DNA of 64,000 nt. It comes from Panorpa germanica. Lineage: Eukaryota; Arthropoda; Insecta; Mecoptera; Panorpidae. Of the stretch, positions 41,115-52,324 are shown in pieces; positions within the stretch are counted from its first letter, which is position 1, and each line of letters starts with the position of its first letter. The notes below the pieces were generated by a model that worked only from the letters and a program-made list of their open reading frames with translations, was not told the origin of the DNA and searched no databases. Made by a program: the position numbers and the translations under genes. Where the stretch lies: the NCBI GenBank assembly GCA_963678705.1, contig OY783219.1:2480001-2544000 (forward strand), in the 5' to 3' direction.

Positions 41115-42361
41115 CAAAACTACAGGCTTGGCTTTGAAATTAAAAATGGGCATTAGGTATCATTCAAGAAAGTGTTGATATTCGTTGAGTTGTTTTTTAT
41201 TTCGTTAATGAAGTCTGTATCATTGAGAAACTGCAGCAGTCTTGAAATCTGCAATCGAATCATCTATTATGGCATTCTGTAATTATCGTTTGAAGTTGTT
41301 TTTCCTCGGATGGCGTCTTCCACTATTTTTAAATCTAACTTCAAATTTCTTTGTACCCAATCACTGCTGACTTCTTTTAGACCCAATATCAGTACAAATT
41401 AAAATAATTTTTTATATTTTCCGCCAATATTGACATTTAACAGAACATTATAGAATGAAGTTATTAAGGAAGCGGAGGTTTTTACGCACCCTTTGTTTTT
41501 AAAACAAAGTTTTATGTTTTGTAAATGAATCTGTTTAGCTTTAATCTTTTGTCTCGCTTGCACCTTAAGGATTAAGTAATAAGTTATAGCATGGGTTGGC
41601 AACATATTGCTTGCGAATCATTTGTGTTACGTCACTCCAAAAACGTGTCGTGAAAGTGAAAACTTTCGAAGTGACCATGATGGAATCCAACAGGTTGGAA
41701 TTATAGTTCGAAGTCACCCACTTCCGTTTCAGGCTTTTACTGTTAAAAGTAAAAGAAATTCATCGTCTATTGATGTAGAGTCTTGGACAAATTAGGAGGG
41801 AGTAAATTGTTACTTCCCCCTGTTGGAAATAATTGACTTAGATTTTAACGAGTGTGAAAGAGACACAAGATTTCTATGAAGATCACTCAATTTACATGGT
41901 CTTTGTAAAGTAAAATTATCTTTAAAAGTTTGACTTCAAAGTCATATATTTATTTACGTTTGTTTGTCTGTTTGTTTAAAGACAGGATTACAACGGATAT
42001 TTTTAAATAAAAACTTTTTCACTTTAATCTGCACGTTTAAAAGCTTCGTACTTGTTTTGTTTTTTTTTTATTTTATTTGTAAGGTTTTGCTTTCATTTCA
42101 ATATAAATGAAAAATACCGGCAATAAAAAATCTTGAAAGAAAAGCGAATCGAGGTGAAAAATTAATTATTTCATAGAATTACAAGTAAATTGAAATATCT
42201 TTGTTCATTATTTTTATTTATTTTATGTTTTTGATATTTTTACAATTAGTGAGCGAGATTAGCAAAAGCAAATGGTGGCAATCTGTACTTCTGTAGCTCT
42301 ACAATATAATGTAAACTACTTTATAATTCTTAAAAAGGGCTTCTTAATATTTTATAATGGG

Positions 42362-42560
42362 GGTAAGGTCAAAACGATGAAAAGGAAGCATATTTTCGAT
42401 AATGGTTTCTGACGACACAGTTAATATATAATTATTTCCATAATTACTACATGATAAAATCACATTTGAAGAATACTTTGTGAAATTTTCATAAATCAAT
42501 GTCAAGAAATGAGGCATTGGCAGCGAATCTCCGCAAACGTCACAAAAAAAAGTAACATTG
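42362..42560 (-). repeat. Dispersed repeat family C, copy 2
   Basis: Same orientation as the 22.3 kb copy. On the minus strand reads FFCDVCGDSLPMPHFL, then IYENFTKYSSNVILSCSNY, then NNYILT. Divergence is greatest near the ends. Flanks an (AT)n tract 120 bp downstream. Confidence 0.75.
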
Positions 42561-42677
42561 CCCATGTATGTCAAGTATGTCAATATGTCAGCATACATTT
42601 TAAATACGTAACATTATTATATCGTTTTGTAGAAGTCACTCTTTCCGTAAAAAAGCTCTGAACCACTGAGAGAGTCC

Positions 42678-42803
<126 letters not shown>

Positions 42804-43762
42804 GTAGTTCACATTGATGGAGCAAAATACCTTATATTGCCGGGTTTAAGTGCAAACTACAATAGTACATTCCCATCCCTCCAATCACTGCAGTTCAACC
42901 GTTTACTTGCCTCTCTATTTCCAGCGAATTATTTGAATATTTTCCCGTTCTCGTCTGTTTTCCACGGTTTTATTTTTCTTTACATATTTTCACTCCACAA
43001 CAAAGGAGTGATAGATTTCACTCGAACAAAAAAAGGGGTAAAACAGCAAACCATGCACTCACTACAAATTGCGCTAAACGTTTGTAAAGTAAACCCGTTG
43101 TTGTACAAGCACCCACCCCTTCTTCCTCCTCCACTCGACCCCCACCATGACCTCTAGAATCTCTCATTTATCACCAGCTGAGTAAAATTCAACATTTTAT
43201 AATAATCGAGATGATTTTTTTCTTTTTACTTGTAAAAAGTTGAAAATAATTTACTCACAAAAAAGTTTATTTAAAAAATTTGTATTAAAATTTTTTGTAA
43301 TTATTACAAGGTAGTTTTCGCTTCGTTTTTAGGGATTTCTTGGAAAGAAATTATTAATGATAAAATAATGAAACTTCGTATACGTAATGATATATTTATT
43401 AATTAAACAACAAAAACAAATTCGCAGAATTTTGTGATTGATAGAAAATCAATTATGAAAAATGAAATACCATTTTATTTTTCGTTTTTTAAATAACGTC
43501 ATGGTTGTTGATACATGTCACTAACAAGACATAGTTGAGATTTAGAAGCAGATACAAGAAACAAAAATAACGAAATTCATTCCATATTTACTTAATTTAA
43601 ATATTGCAGTTGTAATTATTCACATTGTGAAACAATTATAAATGCATAGTTTCCGGTAATAAAAATTGCATGTTTCGTTTTATATATTCAATTAGGTACA
43701 TCAGGTGATGGGTAACTAAAGTTCACCAACATAAAACTGCTAAAAAAGTTTTTGGATATATG

Positions 43763-43825
43763 TGTTGTTCAACTTCTTCCAACAAATGTTGGGTGTCGCA
43801 TGTTTAAGTCGCACCAATGTGTACG
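43763..43825 (+). repeat. Dispersed repeat family B, copy 2
   Basis: Same-strand partner of 13890-13953; differs by a handful of substitutions (for example AAGTCGCACCAATG for AAATCGCACCAGTG). Confidence 0.75.
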
Positions 43826-45198
43826 TAGCACACTGTCTTAAATATAATTAAAAGAATATTGATTAGAGAAATCATACAACAGATTACCTTGACAGTAGAG
43901 TTTACAGTGTCAAGTTACGTGGATGTTTTTTGCGCGTCATCTGTTTTATAATTGCATTACTTGACTGGAATACAGGGGTGGATTAATAAACACTGAAGTA
44001 CAAACTTCCTGTCGTATGGTTCGTATGTTCTCTTCCAAAAATGTTAAGAGATCTCAATTTAATCAAAGGTCAGAAAAGGATTGATATAGTTGTGACACAC
44101 GCGTATGTGAACTTTACCCACAGGTAGAAAATTGTCTTGTAGTGTAAGGTTAACATTTGTTAACTTGTTACAAGCTAATTTCTAGGGTTCATTTTATACC
44201 TAGGCATCATCATGAGAGGAATTTCTTCTACTATTCCCGTTTCTGAAGAAATCTTCCAAGCAACATCCCCTAAACTACATTTATTAACTACAACAGTACC
44301 CCGAGAGGTTATGACACGTCTTCATTGGTATAACATTTTAATAAACCGTTTTCGTATTTCACATACAATTATTTCTCTTCCAATGATGGACCAGTAGAAA
44401 CACTCCTTTAAATTAATCAACTAATATTGTTTGCTATTAAAAACAATCTTACAACTCTCGTATTTATTCTAAATGAATGAATATTCTTGAATGTGTAGGT
44501 GGTTTAAAGTCTTTCCGTTCCCACTCCATCTCCACTTTGTCCACAACCACCACCCTTGTGACCCTTCTTCCCATTCCATTTCTGTCAAATGTCACGGGAG
44601 TTAAAAAGTGGAAAAAATACTTAAAAGAAATACTTTATAAATATAAATTCACTACCATTAACGTTTTACTAATATTATTTATTTATTTTGTTTTTCGGAA
44701 AAGAGAACTTTATAAATGGACTGCTAAAAAGTCGATTGCAGTCCACATAGTACATGTCAGGCGAAGTGACGGACATTCATTGAAACAATAAAAACTTTAA
44801 ATACAGTAGAATCGTTACAAAAAGGGGTAAATGTCATAGCCGGTGTGGCTGAAATAGACGCCACTGTCAAAAAGCTCGATCCCCGTAGAAGGAAGTCCTT
44901 ATTCTTTCACAACATTAAAATCATCTGAAGCATTTATATTAAAAATATAAATTGTTTAAGCAAAAATAATATTGCAAGTAGCAAGAAAGCAGGTTATTTA
45001 AAATAAATAAAGAAAAACCGAGGAAAACGAAAGAAAAACATCAAAAGAAATACGACGAAAGTCAAAAAGTGTATTTCAAAGCAGTAAAATAAGACAAACC
45101 TAAGAAAAATAAATGTATACAAGTACTTAAAAAAAAAAAAAAGAATTACAAAGTATATTTCTTTCAAATTATTACTGCTTTTAATATACACTTTGCGA
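43826..45198. other. Non-coding apart from the SINE-head candidate
   Basis: Frames at 44212-44397 and 44477-44791 have no family features. Confidence 0.5.
44838..44898 (+). mobile_element. Possible tRNA-derived SINE head
   Basis: GCCGGTGTGGCTGAAATAGA (A-box-like), with GCTCGATCCCCG (B-box-like) about 38 nt later, mimics tRNA promoter spacing. No poly-A end follows closely. Confidence 0.3.
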
Positions 45199-45459
45199 CA
45201 GTGATTCTTAAACTAAGGGTATCTAAATTATTAGAAAAGTTTTTGTGAATATATTACTTGTCCAGTTCAAGTTTATCTGCACTATAGTTGCATTTATAAG
45301 TTATGTGAGTAATGAATCATAACTGCATATCAACTGTCTACAAATGCACTTGAACAAGACGATGATATAGACCTTCATCCGTTGGGAACCTAAAAATAAT
45401 TTCTTTCATCGTATTTCATCCACACTTAAAAATTTCATGGTTTTAAGGAGAACCACCTG
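45199..45459. mobile_element. Possible hAT-like MITE, about 261 bp
   Basis: The left end CAGTGATTCTTAAACTAAGG pairs with TTTTAAGGAGAACCACCTG at the right. The internal termini are more diverged than in the other two, and flanking 8-mers agree at only 4 of 8. Confidence 0.4.
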
Positions 45460-45742
45460 GTTTTAGTACTGCTACTATTGCTGTACTGTTTCTACCTGTA
45501 ATAACATCATTTTCATCTACACCAGGAGGCAGTACAAACGACGATGGTCTGACTTATGGTTCACCGACAGAACCACCTGGAGCCAGACAGCTTTAAAAGT
45601 AATTCCTGGTCGACTGCTTCACTGCTAAAAGCAGCGGTACAGATCTGCAGTTGACGATTGGTTTTCAGCAACCAGAGACAAATTCGGAGACGAACAGAAG
45701 ATGCGTTGTATAAATAAATGAAAACATATTTAGGAACATTAA

Positions 45743-46054
45743 TGTCAATGCGGAAATAATAATTCTTTGCTGTGGGGGATCGGAGTGTGGTACTTCGTGT
45801 ATTTCGAGGATTTCGTGCGAAATTATTGCCGTAACGGTGATGCTATAGTTAACACTCAGCATTTGTATCATACAGAATATCATTCTCGCAATGCACCAAG
45901 TGATGATAATATTAGATAATGAATTAGGATGTTTCAGAATACCTTATCAACAGTAGAAATGCAAAATAAAGGTCACGCGCGATCTGTGAGACCTGAAGAA
46001 ACGATTGAAGAATTACAGGCTCGAAAAGATCGCTTATCGAAAAGTAATTTGTGA
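45743..46054 (+). pseudogene. Tc1/mariner-like transposase N-terminal (helix-turn-helix) relic
   Basis: One frame reads WYFVYFEDFVRNYCRNGDAI, then NTQHLYHTEYHSRNAPSDDNIR, two stops (45917-45922), and continues unshifted as IRMFQNTLSTVEMQNKGHAR and SVRPEETIEELQARKD before a stop at 46052-46054. This is the pattern of the N-terminal DNA-binding region of insect Tc1-like transposases (FV.NY..NG, P S..TI..W...F..TG S, ARSVRTPE). Catalytic part missing. It may belong to the same family as the C-terminal relic at 7.4 kb. Confidence 0.72.
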
Positions 46055-49000
46055 AACATTATATTAAGTCCACTCCTTTCTGTCGTTTCGTTATGTTTGG
46101 TGCATTACTGCATCCCTTGAGCCTCTTAACAGAAAGAGAAAAGTGCTACAGTATCCCACCTCTTCTCTCTTCTCCTTGCGGTACCATTTCCTCCCCCTTG
46201 TCGTCAGACTTACTTATTTATATGACTATATTTTAAATGTGACGTTTCGCAACCGTTTAAAAATTTTGTGCAATGGTTTACCTTAGAGAAGTTCATGTTT
46301 TCTTAATTTTACATTTCTACAACCCAAAACTTCGTCGACGTCGACGTCTGTAAAATGTAGTTTTTATAACGAACTATTTGTTGATACATAACGTATAAAA
46401 TATTTTTCTTTATTGATTTCACAGTCACGTGAGTATCACAGTAGTTAGTTTGTGGCTACGTATGATACAAAATATTTGTTTTTAATTATTGGAGCATCAA
46501 AACCCCATGTTCATACCAAACAAAATATTTAATAACAAAAAACTATGCGGTTGTGTCATTACGTGAAAATGTTTTTATTATTTAATAAAAATATTTACAA
46601 AACTATGTACATATCTGCCTGTTCCATACCGCAGCTCCCTCCTCCCCTTTTAACATCAATTAAACTGATAAAACACGCCAAAAATGACGTAATTTATTTA
46701 GCAAAATATTAAGTCATTTTTAATATATTAATAAAATTATTTTTTTTATATATTTTATAGGAAATCAATATTTTAATTTATTTATACCATCCATCACATA
46801 AATTTGCGTAAAGAGACTGATAGTTGGCGCATTGACGGGTAACCAGCGAACTTTTAAGGTACTAAAAGTAAGGTTAGAAATCGCAGACGTGTTCATTTAT
46901 ACCATTGGGTAGTGCATGAAAGCAACTCGTCAATAAAATTAATTCAAAATAAATCAAACATAACCTTTAAAATTTGTCAATCATTTATTTAAATACGTTT
47001 TTCTATTTTTAAAAGCAAACAGAAATAAACAATTAAAAGTGCATTTGTTAAATCTCTGATATGGTTCAACGAATCCACCAGAAAAACAGAATTTTTCAAT
47101 CTCTATCCATTTCCAAATCCGTTTAGCTTAAAACGGCTTAAGAACTTAACCGATTTAACTTTTTCTTGATTTTTTAATTTACTCGAATGGAAACAATGTT
47201 GCATGGTAGTCAGGCGTTATCGTTTTTGTTCTTGAAAGCAGTGCATTCGCTGCTTAGACGAGTTATTTGCATATTAGACTTGTAAATTTAAGATATGAGA
47301 ATGTGGAAACAGTTTCTTTGAATCTTGAATGTTGAGATCACATTGTAAGTCCATCCTTGTAATTAACAATGCATGTGATTTAATTACAGAATCAATAAAT
47401 TTATACGAAGTGAATTAATTTACTTTACCGACAATCAATTTTCCTAATGATAAGAGTGATAACGTACACCTCTAATAATTACGATCAGATAATTCTATAT
47501 CTGTCTCTTTCTATTATTAACTTTAAGTATACAATCTATTACATTTTCTATCCCTTTCTATAATCTAAATTGTAGTATATTACCTGTTATGTAAATCAAA
47601 TGCTTGTATTGTGCATCTGTCAATTACGGTAGTAATTAAATTGCAGCTTCACAATAAAGCCCCTATTCATGCTCTACCCCCTCCCGTTATTTCCGTCTCT
47701 GTTACTCACTGCTTCTAGGTTTACTGCATGTCTTGCTGCCGCTCGATAATTTCTGTCTACTACAGCTTACCTAATTAAAGCTTGTTTATTTATTTAATTT
47801 TGGGCAAGTATATCCTTATTAATTGCGCAGTTTTACATCAGTTTTGACATTCGAGAACAGTTTTGCACTCATTTTGACCTATTTCTGAAAATTATGATTA
47901 ATTATAATTAGTCTAAAATTACTGACAGCGATATTTTCTCATTTTTATTTTTGAGGTTATTTTCAATATAATTAAATTTTAATGAAGACTCAATTAAGAT
48001 ATACGTTCCTTCTTGGGATCCACACTGTTAAAAATATGTACAAAGTTTTCAAATGAAAATTTAGCCCTAAATACTAAATTTTAAATTTTTCCCACTTCTG
48101 ATATAGTCATACAACGTTATACGGTGGTGTGCTATACAGGTAACCTACAAACACCATTAAAAAGAAGTATAAAGTTAAAATGTATAGCAACATACTCATA
48201 TTTAAGGGCTAATTTAAAACTGGAAAATGTTTATCTCGGTCGTATAACCCAGAATAATTAATACAAGGTTCACTTGTATAATTTTCTCGTTTTTTTTATT
48301 ACATAATTATCTGCAAAGTACAAAAAAATGTTTGACTAGACTCATGAGAATAAAGTATTGTGTAGGTCGTTCTGCAAACCACGGGGTGGGGATTTGGAGG
48401 AGGAGTGAGAGCCACGGCAAAAGAGGAAGAGGAATTAAATATAAATCTTTTTAAAGAGACCTAACTCTGAGTTTGAGATAGGGATAATAATTACATTTGG
48501 AAATACAACTGAAAACCTAAGACGGAACAAAAAAATCTACAATTAGTTAAGTGCTTTTAGGATACGCCTGTTTTGTACGCTAGCCTGCGTGCACCTATTT
48601 GTTAAAAATAAGTGAAAGCAGTACCATCTATCAACACTTGAAAAAATCTGAAATCGCCTTTAAAAAGGTTCCTAATTTGTTAGTTTTAAAGCTTTCTAAA
48701 GCAGTGGCGGATGAAGCTGCTCTCTTGGAGATCGTTTTTGGCACTAACTTACCTTACTTGATCCTCTCAGGTTTGGACGTATGCTAAAGGTTTGAGTATT
48801 AACTATTTATATTTCCTACTTCACACTAGTTAAAGTTGATGTGTCAAAATACAAGCATACCAACTTTTTAATGCCACATGGCATATAATAACGGAAATGA
48901 AGTTTTAACGTTCGCTAGAGAGATGGTAGGACGTAACACTGAAAGAATATTAGATAATTATAATGTACTCATCGGTTTAAAATATACTGCAGAGAGAATT

Positions 49001-49318
49001 GTTAAACAACGAAATTATTAAAGTCAAAAGGAATACGTAAAAGTGCTACTTTATTTATTAGAAGGTAGTACCTTTACCGCGGAAGGAAGAGAGGGAGAGT
49101 TAGCATTATGTAGGAGCGTATTATGCTGTCAAAATGTAACCCAGCTTTTAGCCATAGTAGTGCAGAATACTATTAACTCTGCCATTGTACTAAAAACCAC
49201 AATTTGTATTAACAAAAAAATATCCCGTAATACTTCATGACAGTTGGGATTATTAAAAGAACCGGAAAACATAAAAAAAATTGACATCATCTCCTCTATG
49301 TGAATATACCTGTTATAT

Positions 49319-49345
49319 AGGGTGTCTAAACAGGAAATGGAACTT
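49319..49345. mobile_element. Possible solo transposon terminus
   Basis: TATAGGGTGTCTAAACAGG has the TATAGGGTG start seen next to the transposase relic at 7356. No partner end found. Confidence 0.25.
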
Positions 49346-49420
49346 TAAATTTCGCGCCTAAAATATCCATAGTTTACGATTGTTACCTTCAAAGATGGGA
49401 AGTTTAATATAAGGAAAAGT

Positions 49421-49490
49421 ATATACATAGTATATCATAGTACTTAGTACATGTATATACATAGTATATACATCTAGTAATAGAAGTATA
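49421..49490. repeat. Imperfect GTATATACAT repeat
   Basis: GTATATACAT occurs four times in 70 bp, interspersed with CATAGTAT variants. Confidence 0.8.
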
Positions 49491-50930
49491 TACATCAAAA
49501 ATTTAAAGCCAGTTATTAAATCTTAAAAATCGTGTCTTCTGGAATGTGACAAAGTTTTTAATATCACAAATACTTTAAATAAAGAAAAAAATATAAATAA
49601 TAAATTATCAGATTTATCATTATTGCGAGAGGCAATTTGATTTTCTCTTATTTTTTTTCGTCTACTTTTCTTTAATTAAAGTTTTAATGGTATAAAATGA
49701 ATTCAATTTAAATTAAACGAAATAAAAAGAAAAATCAGAAAGTTTTTAAATGGCATTAGCTTCTAAATTGTTACACAAAAAAAATGCAATCTTTCTGTTT
49801 CAACACATTTACATTTAGATAATCATCTAAATTATATTTTTTATGCTAACTCGGCTTTATTTTTTGTAATGTTTACGAAACTAGAGAACTCGGAAAACTT
49901 TTTAACACTTAAATATAGACGATGTATATATATACAAGTGCGGCCTCTCAAAATGATACCAATTAAAAATTGACAGTGGGCATATCTACAACATTTCTAA
50001 TTAGTGTCCTCCTCCTCCTCCTCCACACATAGGAAGGCAATAATACGTGACCACTTTCTTTCGCTAATAATTTAAAGTCGTTTGTTTCACTAACAATAAT
50101 AAGCCCTCTTCCATCGTTACTCGTCTACCCCCGCACTACCTCCCTTCGCTCCGCCTGGCGTTCTAAACCTTCTTAGGCCCTAGCTTTCCACCAGATCGTT
50201 TTACAAATCATTAAAAAGATCTTAAAAACATTTTTTATTATAATAACCAGCCGAGTTATTTATATTCCCTCATAATTTACAATAAAACGTTTTACTTGGC
50301 CTCCTGGAAGACTTAAACTGGAGAAATGAGGACTGGAGGACGTTGGAGGAGTTAGAAACGCATAAAAACACAGTTTATTATTTGTTTTATTGTTATTATA
50401 TTGTAATATTATTTAAATGAATCTATATATACAGTCGTAGTTGACTTATTGTACAAATACTTACTCTACTGGTTCCGTGGAAACTTGGAAAATGAAAGCA
50501 TGATATGATCTTAACGTTGGGAAAATTAAGGAAAAACAACAATAAACAAAATACTGTTGTAGTGTATTTATTTAAAATTATAGCATTAAACAAAATTATA
50601 TGTATGTGTTTTATTACAAAAGAACAAGGTAACACTACAATAAAATTATCCCCCGCTTTACGAACTTGCATTTTACCAATGAGTATATCTACCACATGTA
50701 TACGCTGCTTGAATTCTAATTAATTGCAGATATTAAATCAATCTATATACAATTGTGCTTTATCCAAGTTTTCTCATATATCAATTAAATTCTGTGTATA
50801 GCTTCACTCAAACAATATTCCATGAGTATACCTGAATATGTTGCAACACACTTCGCGGTAGTACCTGTACCTAGCGGGTTGTTAGCTTACGTCAAAGTAA
50901 TATCGTATTTGATCACAATACTGTCATCAG

Positions 50931-51115
50931 CAGGGGGTTGGGAGCTGCTAGGGGAGTGATAGGGGGAAGTTAGGCTGTCGTTGCATATGTGCATTGCTAA
51001 CGATATGGTCAATCAGGTGACGGCACTTGACAAGTTGGCGTCTGCCGGTTTATCAGGTGTCCAGACCACTACTGCTTGACCACTGTTAATCACTTCAGCT
51101 TTCAATAACAGCGCC
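50931..51115 (+). promoter_or_regulatory. Candidate enhancer or promoter-proximal cluster upstream of kirre
   Basis: Within about 75 bp: CAGGTG at 51014-51019 and 51054-51059 (both preceded by ATC/AATC), CACTTG at 51024-51029, and GACCACTA/TGACCACT Runt-like sites at about 51064-51084. The base composition is richer than the flanks. E-boxes bound by Twist/Snail-type factors would fit a mesoderm gene, but this is inference. Confidence 0.3.
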
Positions 51116-51946
51116 ATCGGTCCAAATTAATGAGAAATACTTATATAACAATAACATATCAGTTACGTACAGATTTAGAGCAAAACAAATATCACTGTAA
51201 TGTAAGAAAAATAAGTTCTGCTGTATGCCAAGCGAATCTTCTAGTACAAAATTGTTTTAAACGTAATTTACATCAATTCAAAGTAAGAGATAATTGAACT
51301 CTTGTTGTTCATTGAATGGTATACTCGTATACAGTATGGATCTATTGTAATGGATCTAGCAAGTAATACAAGAACCATTTACCAATTGTCTTAACATTCC
51401 AAAACATGGAATGTTGATTTATGGAAGTACAAACCCTGTGTGGTATTTACTCGTACTGTTAGTATAGCCAGTGCAGTTGCAGACATCATTATTCTAAACT
51501 AAGCACGATCGATTCCGCATAGTAATATGCTTAACAGTGTTTGTAGTACTCTGGTACAAACCCCAATGTCTGAAGCCACCTACACCCTCTACCCTCTCAC
51601 TCTCCACGTCGTCGTGATCGTTGGTCGTGAACGTGAATATGCACAAAGCCTTGCTCGTAAACTCGTCAAGAAATGCTGTCAGTCTTAAAGCAACGAGAAG
51701 TACAAGCCACCCCTATGTATCATTCTCCCGCCTTCAACCTTCTTCTCCGCATCAGCATCTGATGTTTAATGGTTTACCAATTATGCTTGGGTCTGCTCCT
51801 TTATGCTCGTACGAAATATAACTCAAAATATACACCAAAATACTAGCACTATGTCCAGTCTGACTTCATTCAAATATTATAAATGGTAGATTGATTTCCA
51901 GCCAACCTTGACATTTCGCTGATGTTATTTATTTCTCTGCTTTCAG

Positions 51947-52008
51947 AAATCGAGCAACGAAACTTAACGAAACGAACGAGAATATTAACCAAAATAAACG
52001 GAACAAAA
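51947..52008 (+). other. kirre: 5' UTR portion of the first visible exon, with splice acceptor
   Basis: A pyrimidine-rich acceptor ending TTTCAG at 51941-51946 precedes this stretch. The exon would begin at 51947 and contains no ATG before 52009. The frame is open through it, so an N-terminal extension from an upstream exon cannot be ruled out, but the signal peptide begins naturally at 52009. It implies at least one upstream non-coding exon whose position I cannot see. Confidence 0.6.
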
Positions 52009-52324
52009 ATGGCATCCACATATAAATTCTTATTACTGCTCTTGAGGATATTCATATCGAAACATTTGGTGACTCTGCTGTTGTTATATTCGCTAAGCAT
52101 TGTGCACTGTGCGAAAGGATTGCCAGATGATAAACTCTTGGAGCAAAAGTTTGCAATGGAACCACAAGATCAAACCGCAATTGTTGGATCAAGAGTAACT
52201 CTCCCATGTCGAGTGGTGAGTAAAACGGGAATGCTGCAATGGACCAAAGATGATTTTGGATTAGGCACGCATAGAAACCTCAGTGGTTTTGAACGATACA
52301 GCATGGTCGGCAGTGATGAAGAAG
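52009..52324 (+). CDS. kirre: kirre coding exon 1: signal peptide and first half of Ig1
   Basis: Residues 1-106. A two-part hydrophobic leader ends near HCA (33-35), a plausible signal-peptidase site. Ig1 begins about residue 48 with Cys67 and Trp78. Ends phase 1 at donor GTATGT (52325). The Ig1 motif WTKDDFGLG (78-86) is a hallmark of the Kirre/Rst/NEPH ligand-binding domain. Confidence 0.93.

Larger units (their letters stand above)
46055..51946. other. Upstream flank or intron of kirre, no coding exon seen
   Basis: 47360-47880 has many TAATTA-type sites in complex sequence, and 48381-48440 is purine-rich. The 5' UTR exon and promoter of kirre may lie here or further upstream; I could not place them. 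Confidence 0.4.

Noticed and set aside
45447-45596. 49-codon open frame (GEPPGFST to GARQL) after an AG acceptor-like site
   Set aside because: No start codon and no recognised family. It overlaps the right end of a possible hAT-like MITE, and the GAACCACCTGG repeats at each side look like terminal repeat material.
48599-48787. 62-residue frame with a plausible amino-acid mix
   Set aside because: No family recognised, no flanking exon or transposon features.
51922-51946. ATG at 51922 as the kirre start
   Set aside because: It lies upstream of a good TTTCAG acceptor at 51946, in probable intron, and would bury the signal peptide 29 residues inside.
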